A DNA stretch of 64,000 nucleotides from UBA7672 sp965279085. Its GTDB lineage: Bacteria; Pseudomonadota; Alphaproteobacteria; Caulobacterales; Hyphomonadaceae. Below, piece by piece: positions 44,461 through 53,165 of the stretch; within the stretch, counting starts at the first letter, position 1, and the number at the start of each line of letters is the position of its first letter. The DNA lies in NCBI GenBank assembly GCA_965279085.1, contig OZ257149.1, positions 4,340,001 to 4,404,000 of the forward strand. Reading direction: 5' to 3'. The position numbers and the translations under genes were made by a program. The notes beneath the pieces were generated by a model. That model was not told where the DNA came from, searched no databases, and saw only the letters and a program-made list of their open reading frames with translations.

Positions 44461-44733
44461 GCGGGGAAGATTCAAACACCAAAACACAAAGAGATTCACG
44501 AAGGTCACGAAGCCGGACCGCCGGGCTCCTGCCCGGCACTGTTTCGGCAACTACAATAATCAGCAGTATTGACCTGCGATCGCCGCGCGAGAGCTCGGCG
44601 GTTCTGTGTCTTCGAGTGGCGTGTCTTTGTGCTTCTTCGTGCCTTTGTGTTTCGTTTGAAAAGATTCAAAAACGAAGACACGAAGATGTTCGCGAAGGCA
44701 CGAAGAAGGCCGGGCAGGAGCCCGGCGGTCCGG
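44461..44733. repeat. Composite repeat with 25-bp perfect inverted ends
   Basis: Arms 44513-44537 and 44709-44733 (starting CCGGACCGCCGGGC) are perfect complements over 25 bases. Around and between them lie several copies, in both directions, of words such as AACACAAAGA and CACGAAG (for example 44480-44511, 44622-44657, 44676-44707). The gap 44445-44741 has no gene. CACAAAG/CACGAAG repeats are known from other bacterial genomes. Confidence 0.75.
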
Positions 44734-44741
44734 TATCGGCG

Positions 44742-45149
44742 TCAGCGCTTTGCCTTGTCGCTCGTCATGCGGACGATCACTTCGACCGAGCGGACTTTGG
44801 AGCCCGGCGGGATCGGGGGCAGGCCCTCGACCGTGATGGTGTCGCCCGGCACATCGTGCAGGACGCCGTTGTCCTCGAAGAAGAGGTGGTGGTGGTTCGA
44901 CACGTTGGTGTCGAAGTAGGTGCGGTCGGTGTCGAGCGTGATGCGCTTCATCAGGCCGGCCGACACGAACTGGTTCAGCGTGTTGTAGACCGTGGCCAGC
45001 GACACGCGGACGCCGTTCTTGCGGGCCATGATGGCCACGTCGTCGGCGGTGACGTGACGGTCCATGCCGTCGAACAACAGGCCGCCGATCGCGATCCGCT
45101 TGGGGGTCGCGCGCAGGCCGGCTGACTGAAGGCGAGTCACGATGCTCAT
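44742..45149 (-). CDS. irr: Iron response regulator Irr (Fur family)
   Basis: A 135-residue Fur-superfamily regulator. The winged helix is seen in LQSAGLRATPKRIAIGGLLF, then DRHVTADDVAIMARKNGVRV and SLATVYNTLNQFVSAGLM. The segment TYFDTNVSNHHHLFFEDNGV carries the His cluster (HHH) typical of Irr, which binds haem and degrades when iron is plentiful in known relatives. It lacks the C-terminal CxxC zinc sites of Fur/PerR. A palindrome CTAGAATGGTTCTAG sits six bases upstream of its start codon, so it may repress itself. The katG operator in this window has the same form. Confidence 0.88.
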   Translation of the reverse strand: MSIVTRLQSAGLRATPKRIAIGGLLFDGMDRHVTADDVAIMARKNGVRVSLATVYNTLNQFVSAGLMKRITLDTDRTYFDTNVSNHHHLFFEDNGVLHDVPGDTITVEGLPPIPPGSKVRSVEVIVRMTSDKAKR

Positions 45150-45155
45150 GGAAAC

Positions 45156-45170
45156 CTAGAATGGTTCTAG
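45156..45170. promoter_or_regulatory. Predicted Irr operator at its own start
   Basis: CTAGAATGGTTCTAG is a 6-3-6 palindrome, the same TAGAAnnnTTCTA core as at katG. It begins six bases upstream of the irr ATG, so bound protein would block the ribosome-site region or the transcript start. Confidence 0.65.
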
Positions 45171-45308
45171 TTTGTCACGAAAGCAAGGTGACAGGGCCGC
45201 GCAGGGGAAACCGGCCAGAAAATGCCGGCTGGGGCGAGCTGACGGGATGGACTCGACGGCTATCTACTATGCTATTAGTTGATGTCGGAAGCGGTCAGGG
45301 GTCGAAGC

Positions 45309-46703
45309 ATGCATCTGCGTATGGGTCTGTTGAGTCTTGCTCTGATGTTGGCGGCTTGCGCCACGCCGCCGGCTCCCGCCAGCGTTGTATCGGAGGCAGT
45401 GTCGGTGGCCGCCGAGGATCCGATGGGTGCGAAGGCGCGCGCCATCGTCCAGGCCTATGTCGATCGCAACGAGTTCACCGGCACGGTGCTGGTCGCGAAG
45501 GCGGGGAAGCCGGTGTTCCGCGAAGCCTTTGGTCTCGCCAACCGCGAACTCAACGTGGCGCTGACGCCTGAAAGCCTCCTGCGTCTCGGCTCGATCACCA
45601 AGCAGTTCACGTCGGCTTCGATCATGCAGCTGGTGCAGCAGGGCAAGATCAGCGTCGATGATCCGGTGAGCAAGTATTACGCAGCCGCGCCGGCCGCGTG
45701 GAGCAAGATCACGGTCAAGCACCTGCTCAACCACCATTCCGGCATACCGAGCTATACCAGCCTTCCGGGGTTCTTCGAAAAGGACGCCAGCCTCGCCCGC
45801 ACGCCCGAACAGATCATCGAACTCACGCGTGACATGCCGCTGGAATTCGAGCCGGGCGCGAAGCACGTGTACAACAATACGGGCTATGTGCTGCTCGGGT
45901 ACATCATCGAGAAGGTCAGCGGGGAGACGTACGCCGACTATCTGCAGGCTCACATCCTCACGCCGCTCGGGCTGAAGCACACGGGCTATGACGACACCAC
46001 GACGCTGCTGCCCGGGCGTGCCGCCGGCTATGGCTTCGAGAACGGCGCGTGGGTGAATGCGCCCTATCTCTCGATGACGCTGCCCCACGCGGCGGGCTCG
46101 CTTTATTCCAACGTCGACGATCTGCTGATGTGGCAGGAGGCGCTGTTCTCCGGCAAGGTCGTATCGCCCGCGTCGTTCGTGGAGATGACGACGGACTATG
46201 GCAACGGCTATGGCTACGGCATCGGGACTGGGGATTTCCAGGGCCACAAGTCGATCCGCCACAGCGGCGGCATCCCGGGCTTCTCGACATACATGTCGCG
46301 CTTTCCGGATGACGACATGACCTTCATCGTCCTGTCGAACCTGCAGACCGGGCAGTCCAACCGCATCGCCAACGAACTCGCGCGTCTCTGGCTGGGCCTT
46401 CCCACGCCTCCTCCGCCGGCGCCGATCGTCGGAGTCGAAGTGAAGCCCGAAGTGCTGGATCGTTATGTTGGCGTTTATGAGCTGACGCCCGGGTTCAACA
46501 TCACGGTCACGCGCGTTGGCAACGTTCTCTCGGCGCAGGCGACGGGACAGGGCGCCTTCCCCCTCACGCCGACCTCGGACACCGAGTTCCACTTCCAGCC
46601 TGCCGGTATCCGCGTGGTGTTTCCCGCCGGCGATGGGCCCGCGCAGAGCTTCACCCTGCATCAGGGCGGTCCGCGCGAGGCCAAACGCATCGCGGCGAAC
46701 TGA
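45309..46703 (+). CDS. Serine hydrolase, beta-lactamase/PBP-like lipoprotein
   Basis: A 464-residue lipoprotein. ATG 45309 has CAGGGG upstream, and the signal ends LSLALMLAACATP. The catalytic SxxK is SITK in LLRLGSITKQFTSASIMQL, YxN is in VYNNTGYVLLGYIIEKVSG, and HxG is in SIRHSGGIPGFSTY. The last about 90 residues form a beta-domain as in other class C-like esterases and DD-peptidases (GVYELTPGFNITVTRVGN). It is probably periplasmic. A hairpin and a TATGCTAT box lie upstream between 45210 and 45280. It differs from the serine hydrolase at 7981-9096 by the canonical YxN and the extra C-terminal domain. Confidence 0.85.
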   Translation: MHLRMGLLSLALMLAACATPPAPASVVSEAVSVAAEDPMGAKARAIVQAYVDRNEFTGTVLVAKAGKPVFREAFGLANRELNVALTPESLLRLGSITKQFTSASIMQLVQQGKISVDDPVSKYYAAAPAAWSKITVKHLLNHHSGIPSYTSLPGFFEKDASLARTPEQIIELTRDMPLEFEPGAKHVYNNTGYVLLGYIIEKVSGETYADYLQAHILTPLGLKHTGYDDTTTLLPGRAAGYGFENGAWVNAPYLSMTLPHAAGSLYSNVDDLLMWQEALFSGKVVSPASFVEMTTDYGNGYGYGIGTGDFQGHKSIRHSGGIPGFSTYMSRFPDDDMTFIVLSNLQTGQSNRIANELARLWLGLPTPPPPAPIVGVEVKPEVLDRYVGVYELTPGFNITVTRVGNVLSAQATGQGAFPLTPTSDTEFHFQPAGIRVVFPAGDGPAQSFTLHQGGPREAKRIAAN

Positions 46704-46822
46704 CCGCTACATTCGGGCGCACTCACAACGCGGTGTGAGCCAGCTGTGGGGCTTGCAAAGCTGCGCCGTGCATGGATACGCAGGACAAGCGCCGCACAGC
46801 CGGCTGGCCCGGGAGATGCCCT

Positions 46823-48061
46823 TTGACCACGCCTTCAACCGGCCCGCTCGCGGGTGTGAAGATTCTGGACCTCTCCACTGTGGTGCTGGGGCCGTACGCC
46901 ACGCAGCTGCTCGGCGACATGGGCGCGGATGTGGTGAAGGTGGAGAATGGCGCGGGCGACATCATGCGCCATGCGGGGCCGTCTCCCGCCGATGGCATGG
47001 GCGCCATCTACATGGGCTGCAACCGCAACAAGCGGGCGATCCTGCTCGACCTCAAGACCGCGGACGGCATCGAGGCGATCAAGCGGCTGGTGAAACAGTC
47101 GGACGTGTTCTTCACCAATGTGCGGATGGACGGGCTGAAGCGGTTGGGCCTCGGCTATGACGACCTGAAGAAGATCCGCGAGGATATCATCTATGTGCAC
47201 TGCGCCGGATATGGCGCGGGCGGGGCTTATGAGGGCAAGCCTGCGTATGACGATCTGATCCAGGCGGGCTCGGGCATCGCTGATCTGTTTCACAAGCGCG
47301 ATGGCGGGCCGCCGCAATACATGCCGGCGCTGATGGCGGACAAGGTGTCGGGATTGCACGCGGCCTATGCGGTGATCGCGGGGCTGTTCGCGCGCTCGCA
47401 AGGCAAGGGCGGACAGTTCATCGAGGCGCCTATGCTGGAGGCGTTCACGGCGTTCAACCTGGTCGAGAACCTTTACGGCCACACCTTCACGCCGCCGATG
47501 GCGCAGATGGCTTACACGCGCTCGTCGAGCCGCAACCGCGTGCCGTATCCGACCAAGGACGGGTACATCGGCATCATGCCGTACTCCGACATCCAGTGGA
47601 AAACCTTCTTCGAGCTGGGCGGCCGGCCGGAGATCATGACAACCGATCCGCGCTTCTCGACTTATACGGCGCGCACGGCGAACATCGGCGCGCTGTACGA
47701 GCTGGTGGGCGAGGTTGCGGCAACGAAGACGACGGATGAGTGGCTGGAGCTGATGGCCAAGGCCGATATTCCGGCGGCGCGGTGCGCCACGCTAGAGGAG
47801 GTGCTGGAAGACAAGCACTTGCGCGGCACGGGCTTCATCCATGAGCGGCAGCATCCGGCGGGGTTCGGCTACACGGCGATGCAGCATCCGGTGAAGTTCA
47901 CGGGCACGCCCGCCGACATTCGCCGTGAGCCGCCGCTGCTGGGCGAACACACGATCGAGGTGCTGGTGGAGCTTGGTTTCTCGAAGGAAGAGGCCCAGCG
48001 CATCGCCGAGCAGGCGGCCGCCAAGAACGCCAACGAGAGCGGCGGGCGGAAGATCAAGTAG
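46823..48061 (+). CDS. CoA-transferase family III (CaiB/BaiF) protein
   Basis: A 412-residue cytoplasmic CoA-transferase. I choose TTG 46823 because GGGAGATG lies seven bases upstream and the standard family N terminus begins (TTPSTGPLAGVKILDLSTVV); an ATG 17 codons upstream gives a longer form. Family lines are PYATQLLGDMGADVVKVEN, GNRNKRAILLDLK-like (CNRNKRAILLDLK), and the catalytic Asp in KPAYDDLIQAGSGIAD. The C terminus is charged (FSKEEAQRIAEQAAAKN). The substrate pair is unknown. It is followed at 48068 by a convergent RyR gene. Confidence 0.9.
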   Translation: MTTPSTGPLAGVKILDLSTVVLGPYATQLLGDMGADVVKVENGAGDIMRHAGPSPADGMGAIYMGCNRNKRAILLDLKTADGIEAIKRLVKQSDVFFTNVRMDGLKRLGLGYDDLKKIREDIIYVHCAGYGAGGAYEGKPAYDDLIQAGSGIADLFHKRDGGPPQYMPALMADKVSGLHAAYAVIAGLFARSQGKGGQFIEAPMLEAFTAFNLVENLYGHTFTPPMAQMAYTRSSSRNRVPYPTKDGYIGIMPYSDIQWKTFFELGGRPEIMTTDPRFSTYTARTANIGALYELVGEVAATKTTDEWLELMAKADIPAARCATLEEVLEDKHLRGTGFIHERQHPAGFGYTAMQHPVKFTGTPADIRREPPLLGEHTIEVLVELGFSKEEAQRIAEQAAAKNANESGGRKIK

Positions 48062-48067
48062 CGGTCG

Positions 48068-48436
48068 CTACTTCATCGCCCGCGTCAGCGCGTCGATCGT
48101 GGCGTTGACCAGCGCATCCTTGCGGCGCTCGACTTCTGGCAGTTGTGAATACGGCACCATCAAGGGGTGGGTCTTTTTAACGCCGTCCTTGGTCTTGCCG
48201 TGCTTCCAGCCGTCCTTCTTCTTCTGGTTCATCCAGCGGTCGTGTTGTGCGGAGGTGCGGGCGTTGGGGTTTTCGATGCGCCATTTCACGGCTTCGACCG
48301 ATGAATGCTTCATCCACTGAGGCGCGCCACCCCAGGTTGGGGCGGGCTTTTCCCCGTTGGCCTTCTGCCAGGCGCGCACGGCTTCGTGCATGACCTGCGC
48401 GACCTTTTCGATCGCCGCGTCGCTAAACTTGGCCAT
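48068..48436 (-). CDS. RyR-domain small protein
   Basis: A 122-residue cytoplasmic protein made of one RyR (ryanodine-receptor repeat) domain. I see IEKVAQVMHEAVRAWQKANG, a middle loop, and the characteristic HDRWMNQKKKDGWKHGKTKD, followed by GVKKTHPLMVPYSQLPEVER. In prokaryotes RyR domains are often found in predicted conflict systems, where they may bind a nucleotide-like signal; this is a published idea and is not shown here. ATG 48436 was chosen because the longer frame overlaps the upstream protease gene. It is the last gene of the three-gene set, two bases after the protease stop. Confidence 0.85.
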   Translation of the reverse strand: MAKFSDAAIEKVAQVMHEAVRAWQKANGEKPAPTWGGAPQWMKHSSVEAVKWRIENPNARTSAQHDRWMNQKKKDGWKHGKTKDGVKKTHPLMVPYSQLPEVERRKDALVNATIDALTRAMK

Positions 48437-48438
48437 GC

Positions 48439-51306
48439 CTAAACTGTCCGCCACATCGCGATGATCTTCAGCATGTCGTCGTCGATCCATGCGCCGGAGT
48501 TGGCGGGGCCGACAGAGCCCGGCGTCGAGCGCGTGCCGTAGGCGTGGACGCCGACAACGATGGGAACGCCGAAATTGCTCTCGTCACGCAGCGTGTAGAT
48601 CGGCGCGCCGGATTGCCCGGCAGTCGTATCCGCCGCGTAAAAGATGCGGTTGTTGTCGACGCTAGTGACCGGGGCGGCGTGGTGCCAGAGCTGCGCGGCC
48701 TGCGCCGGGGCCGTCTCGCTGATGCCGCGCGCGTCGGCCTCTTCCTTCTTCTCGCCGGGGTAGCCGGTGACGTGCGCCCACTGGTCTTTCAGCTGGTCCT
48801 TCGTGCGCGTTGCGACGCCGAACCATCCGACCTTGCGGCCGATGGGCTCTGCGAGATGGATCGCGGCGACGTCGTTATGGATTGCGAACGGGCCGTTCCA
48901 GCCGGGGTGGACGGAGATCTTCGCAGCTTTGTGGACGCCATAGGGCGTCTCGTTGCCGTTGAGGCCGGGGATCACCTCGACGCTGTCGGGCAGCTGGCCG
49001 AATTCGCGCGGGAAGACGACGTGACCGGCGGTGAGGATCGTGTTGGGGCCGATGAAGCAGCCGGTGCCGACCATCAGGCGCGAGCCCCAGCGGGCGCGGA
49101 TCGCGCAGATCATCCTCCACGGCGCCATGCCGGTGTCGAAGATGCGCGTGCGGTTGTCGTGACCGATGACGCTCTCGAGACGCGCGGCGCGGATGTCCGC
49201 CGGGTCGGCCTTGCCGGGCTTGTACATGACCTGCCGCGCTACCGGCGATACGCCCGGATTGGGCTCGCCCGGCGCGCCGGGGATTTCGGTCCCGACGCTG
49301 GACGCTGTCGCCACCGACGCGGGAAGGACTTTCGCAACCAGGTCCGCCGATGGCGCGATGGCGGCGGGCTTCACCACGACATCGTCGTTGACGCCGCGCC
49401 AGCGTACGGGTGCGCCTGTCCACGCTTCGGCGGCTGATGCGTTGGGCGTTTCCGCGATCGCGCGGCAGATCGAGTCGATCCAGATGCCTTCGTTGGCGGC
49501 ATAGCTGCCTTCGCGGCCGTTCAGGCGTTGCATGTTGGGCGCGCCGGCATGGTGGACGCCCATCAGCTGGAAGTATTCGCCGTCGAACACAGGGCTGCCG
49601 GAGCTGCCGCCGATGGTGGGCGTGCGATAATGGATACGCACGGGCTCGGGGCCCACGCCTTCGCACACGCGCTTGCCATCGTGTTCGTGGACCTTGCAGC
49701 CATCCGGGCAGTCATGGTCGAGCACGATGTTGTCGGCGAACGAGAAGGCGAGCTCTTTCGCGCCTGGGAAGCCGATGACATAGCAGCGGCCGATGCCTTC
49801 GTCGTTCGAGGCGCGTGTACCCAGTGGCCGGGGCGTCAGCCTGTCCAGCGGCGTCACGGTCTTCGGCAGGTCGCCGCTGGCGCGCAGGATGGTGACATCA
49901 TGTTCGTTGATGTCGGATTCCCAGAGGATGCTGTCGAACTTCACGATGGTTTCGGAATCGTCTTCCGGTGAGACGAACACCGCCTCGCACAGGTCGCACG
50001 AGCGGCAGTCAGCGCTCGGACGCGACGAGATGATGTGATTGTTGGTGACGATCACCGGCTTGTCGCCCCAGGCCTCGTTCAGGACGCTGCCCTTGATGGC
50101 GAAGCCTGTGCCGAAGCCTTCGGACACGCCGCCCTTCATCGTGTGGATGCGGCAGACGGCATCCGCGCGCAGCATGGCGAGCCGCACCTGCCGCACACCC
50201 GTCGGGAAGCTGTCGGAGAAGGTTTTTTGAAGCGCCTGTTTCGATGCGCCGGTGACCCCGGTGGATTGAAGGCCCAGCACATCGCGGCGGATCAGGCCCG
50301 CTTCCTTGGTCGTCATGCTGATTTCGAGTGAATGCAGGCTGGCAGTTGGGTTTGTGCCGCCGGCCTCGCGATCCTGGGCGGCCATCTCGCTGACCTTGGC
50401 GAGCAGGGCCGTCTTCAGCAGGCGAACGGGCGCGCCGGTTTCGGCGTCGCTGCCGTTGAGGCCCCACACTTCCTCGAGCTGGCGCAACGAGGCGGCGATG
50501 TTGAACGGCGTGATCGCGGGCTGCTTGGCGTATTCGGTGTAGGCCGTCATCGCCTTGTCTTCATCGCCGAGGCCGATCCACGCCTCGCCGACACTGGCTA
50601 GGGACCACTCGTCGCGGTCCTTGCCGCCGGCGATTGCGATGATGTCGCGTGCCAGCTGTTCGGCTTGCGGATCCTTGCCGGTGAAGTCGAGACGCGTCGC
50701 CATGTGGGCGACAGCGAGCGCGTTGACGCCCTGCCATGCCGTCTCCGGCGTCTTCAGCTTGTCCCACACATGCATGTAGGCGTTAAAGGAACGCTGCAGG
50801 TAGAGCTGCAAGACGGCGCGCTCGGCCTTTTCGTTCGGGTCGTTGTAGGTGTCGACGAACATCTGTTTGTAGATGCGGCCGATGAGGCCATAGGCCTCGC
50901 GTGCTGTCTTGTCGTTGACGCCTTTCGCCAGAAGCGGGCGCGCGAGATCCAGCGCTGTGTCGTAGACCTTCATCTCGATCAGCGCCTGGATTTCCCAGAT
51001 GCGCACTTTCGCATCGCCCATCCCGTTGGCGTTCATTTCCGATGTCAGGATGTAGAGGTCGTCGAACACGCGCATCTCGCGCAGCTGTTCGGCTAGCTTC
51101 TTCAGCATCACGAAGCCTTCCGCGCCCATGGCGCGCGCGGTCGAGATGATGCCCAGCAGGCCCGCGAGTTCGGGCGTTGCGTCTTCCTTGTAGAGGCGCG
51201 GGATGAGCTTGTTGATCCGCTTCTGCAGGGCATGGGACTCGCTGTCGTCCAGCGACGGTGTCGCCGGCGAGTCGGGAAGCAGCGGTTCCTGGGGCTGGGC
51301 TGACAT
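48439..51306 (-). CDS. DUF4071/TPR protein with two trypsin-like domains
   Basis: A 955-residue protein with no signal peptide, so probably cytoplasmic. Residues about 25-330 are helical and resemble the DUF4071 (TRAFs-binding) domain, for example LYLQRSFNAYMHVWDKLKTP then ETAWQGVNALAVAHMATR. The first trypsin-like domain (about 390-640) has H424 (TNNHIISS), D470 (NEHDVTIL) and S569 (TIGGSSGSPVF), and a Cys-rich loop (DCRSCDLCEAVF). The second (about 720-950) has H762 (LTAGHVVF), D812 (IHNDVAAIHL) and S899 (TAGQSGAPIY). Both triads are complete, so both may be active. It overlaps nothing but is close to both neighbours (2 and 5 bases). Target unknown; cleavage of the adjacent muramidase is an inference. 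Confidence 0.88.
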   Translation of the reverse strand: MSAQPQEPLLPDSPATPSLDDSESHALQKRINKLIPRLYKEDATPELAGLLGIISTARAMGAEGFVMLKKLAEQLREMRVFDDLYILTSEMNANGMGDAKVRIWEIQALIEMKVYDTALDLARPLLAKGVNDKTAREAYGLIGRIYKQMFVDTYNDPNEKAERAVLQLYLQRSFNAYMHVWDKLKTPETAWQGVNALAVAHMATRLDFTGKDPQAEQLARDIIAIAGGKDRDEWSLASVGEAWIGLGDEDKAMTAYTEYAKQPAITPFNIAASLRQLEEVWGLNGSDAETGAPVRLLKTALLAKVSEMAAQDREAGGTNPTASLHSLEISMTTKEAGLIRRDVLGLQSTGVTGASKQALQKTFSDSFPTGVRQVRLAMLRADAVCRIHTMKGGVSEGFGTGFAIKGSVLNEAWGDKPVIVTNNHIISSRPSADCRSCDLCEAVFVSPEDDSETIVKFDSILWESDINEHDVTILRASGDLPKTVTPLDRLTPRPLGTRASNDEGIGRCYVIGFPGAKELAFSFADNIVLDHDCPDGCKVHEHDGKRVCEGVGPEPVRIHYRTPTIGGSSGSPVFDGEYFQLMGVHHAGAPNMQRLNGREGSYAANEGIWIDSICRAIAETPNASAAEAWTGAPVRWRGVNDDVVVKPAAIAPSADLVAKVLPASVATASSVGTEIPGAPGEPNPGVSPVARQVMYKPGKADPADIRAARLESVIGHDNRTRIFDTGMAPWRMICAIRARWGSRLMVGTGCFIGPNTILTAGHVVFPREFGQLPDSVEVIPGLNGNETPYGVHKAAKISVHPGWNGPFAIHNDVAAIHLAEPIGRKVGWFGVATRTKDQLKDQWAHVTGYPGEKKEEADARGISETAPAQAAQLWHHAAPVTSVDNNRIFYAADTTAGQSGAPIYTLRDESNFGVPIVVGVHAYGTRSTPGSVGPANSGAWIDDDMLKIIAMWRTV

Positions 51307-51311
51307 GCTTG

Positions 51312-53042
51312 CTACTCGGCTGCCTTGGCGAGGTGGGGCAGTTCCTTGTTGTCGGTGGCCGCTGCCGTCTGCGGGAATTCGGTGTCGGCCGCGCGCAGAT
51401 AGACGCGCTCGCCGGTCTCCATGAACAGCGCGCTTTCGGTGTCGGTCTGGTTCGGCGCCTTCGCCAGCAGCGGCCTCAGATAGACGCGCAGGCCAGCGAC
51501 GCGGTTCAACCAGCCATTGAGGAAGACACCCTGCTTCGGGTTGTTCTTGACGATCTCAAGATAGAAACGCTCGCGGCGGAGAAGGCAGGAATCCACCAGC
51601 GCCAGCGCGTTCGCGGCGGCGGAGACCACGGCGCTGCGCGTGTTGATGCCCCAGACGCCATCGCATTTCGCATCGGCGACGCCGGCGCCCTGCTGCAGCA
51701 GCTTGATCGCGCGCTTGGGGCTGTGGTTGACGGCGGCGTCGAACATCAGCGCGGCCATCGCCTCGGTCGGCATTTCGGGGCAGCGGGCCTGCAGCCAGTA
51801 CCCGACGTAGTATATCTCGTGCAGCTCGTCGTTCGTGAGTTCCTTGACGCTGCGCATGGGCAGGCCCTTGGAGCGGCGGAAGCTATCGTAGACGGACTTG
51901 GTGACGCCCTTGTTGGTCGGACCGCCCTTGTCGTCCGGATGATCGACATAGCCGCCCTCGTGGCGCAGCAGCATTTCGAGAGAGCGCGTGAACGGGCCGG
52001 GCGTCGACCACGGAGCGTTGGGCGAGACGGAGTTGGTGAAGAAGGCGGACTCCTCGCCGCGATCCGCCATGATGTCGTCCATGAAGTGTTCGAGCGCGTC
52101 ACGCATCGAACCCGGATCGCCCATCTCGACGCTTTCGGCGCCAGAGAGTTCGGGCGCGAATTTCTGTACCGCGGCCTTGGCCAGCTTCTCTGCGTCGGCG
52201 GGCGTCAAGTCGGGCGAGGTCTGCGCGGTCAGCTTGAAGTGGTCGATGGCGGCGAGCACATCACCGCCCCCGAGCTTGGCTTCGCGGATGCGGCCCCAGG
52301 CCTGCGTGAGGTCGGGCAGGGTCATCCAGTCCGGCCGCGTCGTCTCGCGCTGCAGGCGGACGAGGGCGTACGGCTTCTTCAGCGGGCCATTGGCGTCGCT
52401 CAGGACGTTGGTCGCGGGATCGAACTTGAGCTTGCTCGCGTCCACGCCCTTGTCGACGAATGCGAACAGGCCGCTCGGCATCGGCGCGCTGAGGCGGCGG
52501 ATGTAGCGGCCGAGCGATTGGACCTTGTCGGTGCCGAGCACTTCATTGATCGAATTGTTGATGCTCTCGGCCGCAGCCGTCGCACCCTTTGCGGTTTCCA
52601 CCGCCACGGCGCCGCCAGGAATGATCTGGCTGATGAAGGAGGCCGCAGGCGAGGCGACGATGTCGGTCGCCGCTTTCAGCACGCCGGCGAGGAAATCCTT
52701 CTCCTTCACCGAGGCGAGCGTGAAGTCGACATGCAGTTCCTCGCGCGCAACGATTCGCGGGATGAGCTGGACGTCCATCACCTCGACGCGGTCGTTGCGG
52801 CCGAATTCCGGGCGATCGCCCTGCGGACCGGGGAAGAGACCGAACAGCTGCTTGCGCCCGCCTTCGCCGTCGAAAGCGTAGTGCATCACCGAGGACCACA
52901 CGACGGGAGCGAATTTAGCCCAGCCGCCCGAAGGCATGCGGATCGCGACGAGGGCCACGGAAAAATAATCGTGCTCGGGGCGAAAACTCGGCCCCGGCTC
53001 GCCTACTGGGACCATCGTGAACTCGCCAGTTCCCCCGGCCAT
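51312..53042 (-). CDS. GH108-type muramidase fused to an unknown N-terminal domain
   Basis: A 576-residue protein. Start chosen at ATG 53042, which has GGGGA eight bases upstream; a start at 53078 is possible. Residues 1-340 have no recognised family; the part at about 110-160 has a hydrophobic, Ala/Gly-rich stretch (IIPGGAVAVETAKGATAAAE). Residues about 350-530 are a glycoside hydrolase family 108 muramidase with catalytic E362 in LRHEGGYVDHPDDKGGPTNK, followed by GVTKSVYDSF. A PG-binding-type region follows (KCDGVWGINTRSAVVSA). There is no signal peptide, so access to peptidoglycan would require lysis, a holin-like partner, or secretion. It heads the operon; the protease gene follows after five bases. 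Confidence 0.82.
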   Translation of the reverse strand: MAGGTGEFTMVPVGEPGPSFRPEHDYFSVALVAIRMPSGGWAKFAPVVWSSVMHYAFDGEGGRKQLFGLFPGPQGDRPEFGRNDRVEVMDVQLIPRIVAREELHVDFTLASVKEKDFLAGVLKAATDIVASPAASFISQIIPGGAVAVETAKGATAAAESINNSINEVLGTDKVQSLGRYIRRLSAPMPSGLFAFVDKGVDASKLKFDPATNVLSDANGPLKKPYALVRLQRETTRPDWMTLPDLTQAWGRIREAKLGGGDVLAAIDHFKLTAQTSPDLTPADAEKLAKAAVQKFAPELSGAESVEMGDPGSMRDALEHFMDDIMADRGEESAFFTNSVSPNAPWSTPGPFTRSLEMLLRHEGGYVDHPDDKGGPTNKGVTKSVYDSFRRSKGLPMRSVKELTNDELHEIYYVGYWLQARCPEMPTEAMAALMFDAAVNHSPKRAIKLLQQGAGVADAKCDGVWGINTRSAVVSAAANALALVDSCLLRRERFYLEIVKNNPKQGVFLNGWLNRVAGLRVYLRPLLAKAPNQTDTESALFMETGERVYLRAADTEFPQTAAATDNKELPHLAKAAE

Positions 53043-53165
53043 CGTTGCATCCCCGATACTGCAGGGGATTGTTAGCATGCCGCATCGGGCCTTTGTAAGC
53101 CTGCCGTCTCAGCTTGCGTTCGCCCGGGCGCAGCTTAGCGTGGGACGGGTCGGGGAGTGGTGTTG

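Noticed and set aside
44742..45149. Naming the Fur-family gene perR or fur
   Set aside because: The HHH cluster in the FDTN-HHH line and the lack of C-terminal CxxC sites fit Irr better; the katG box alone would also fit PerR, so this was considered.
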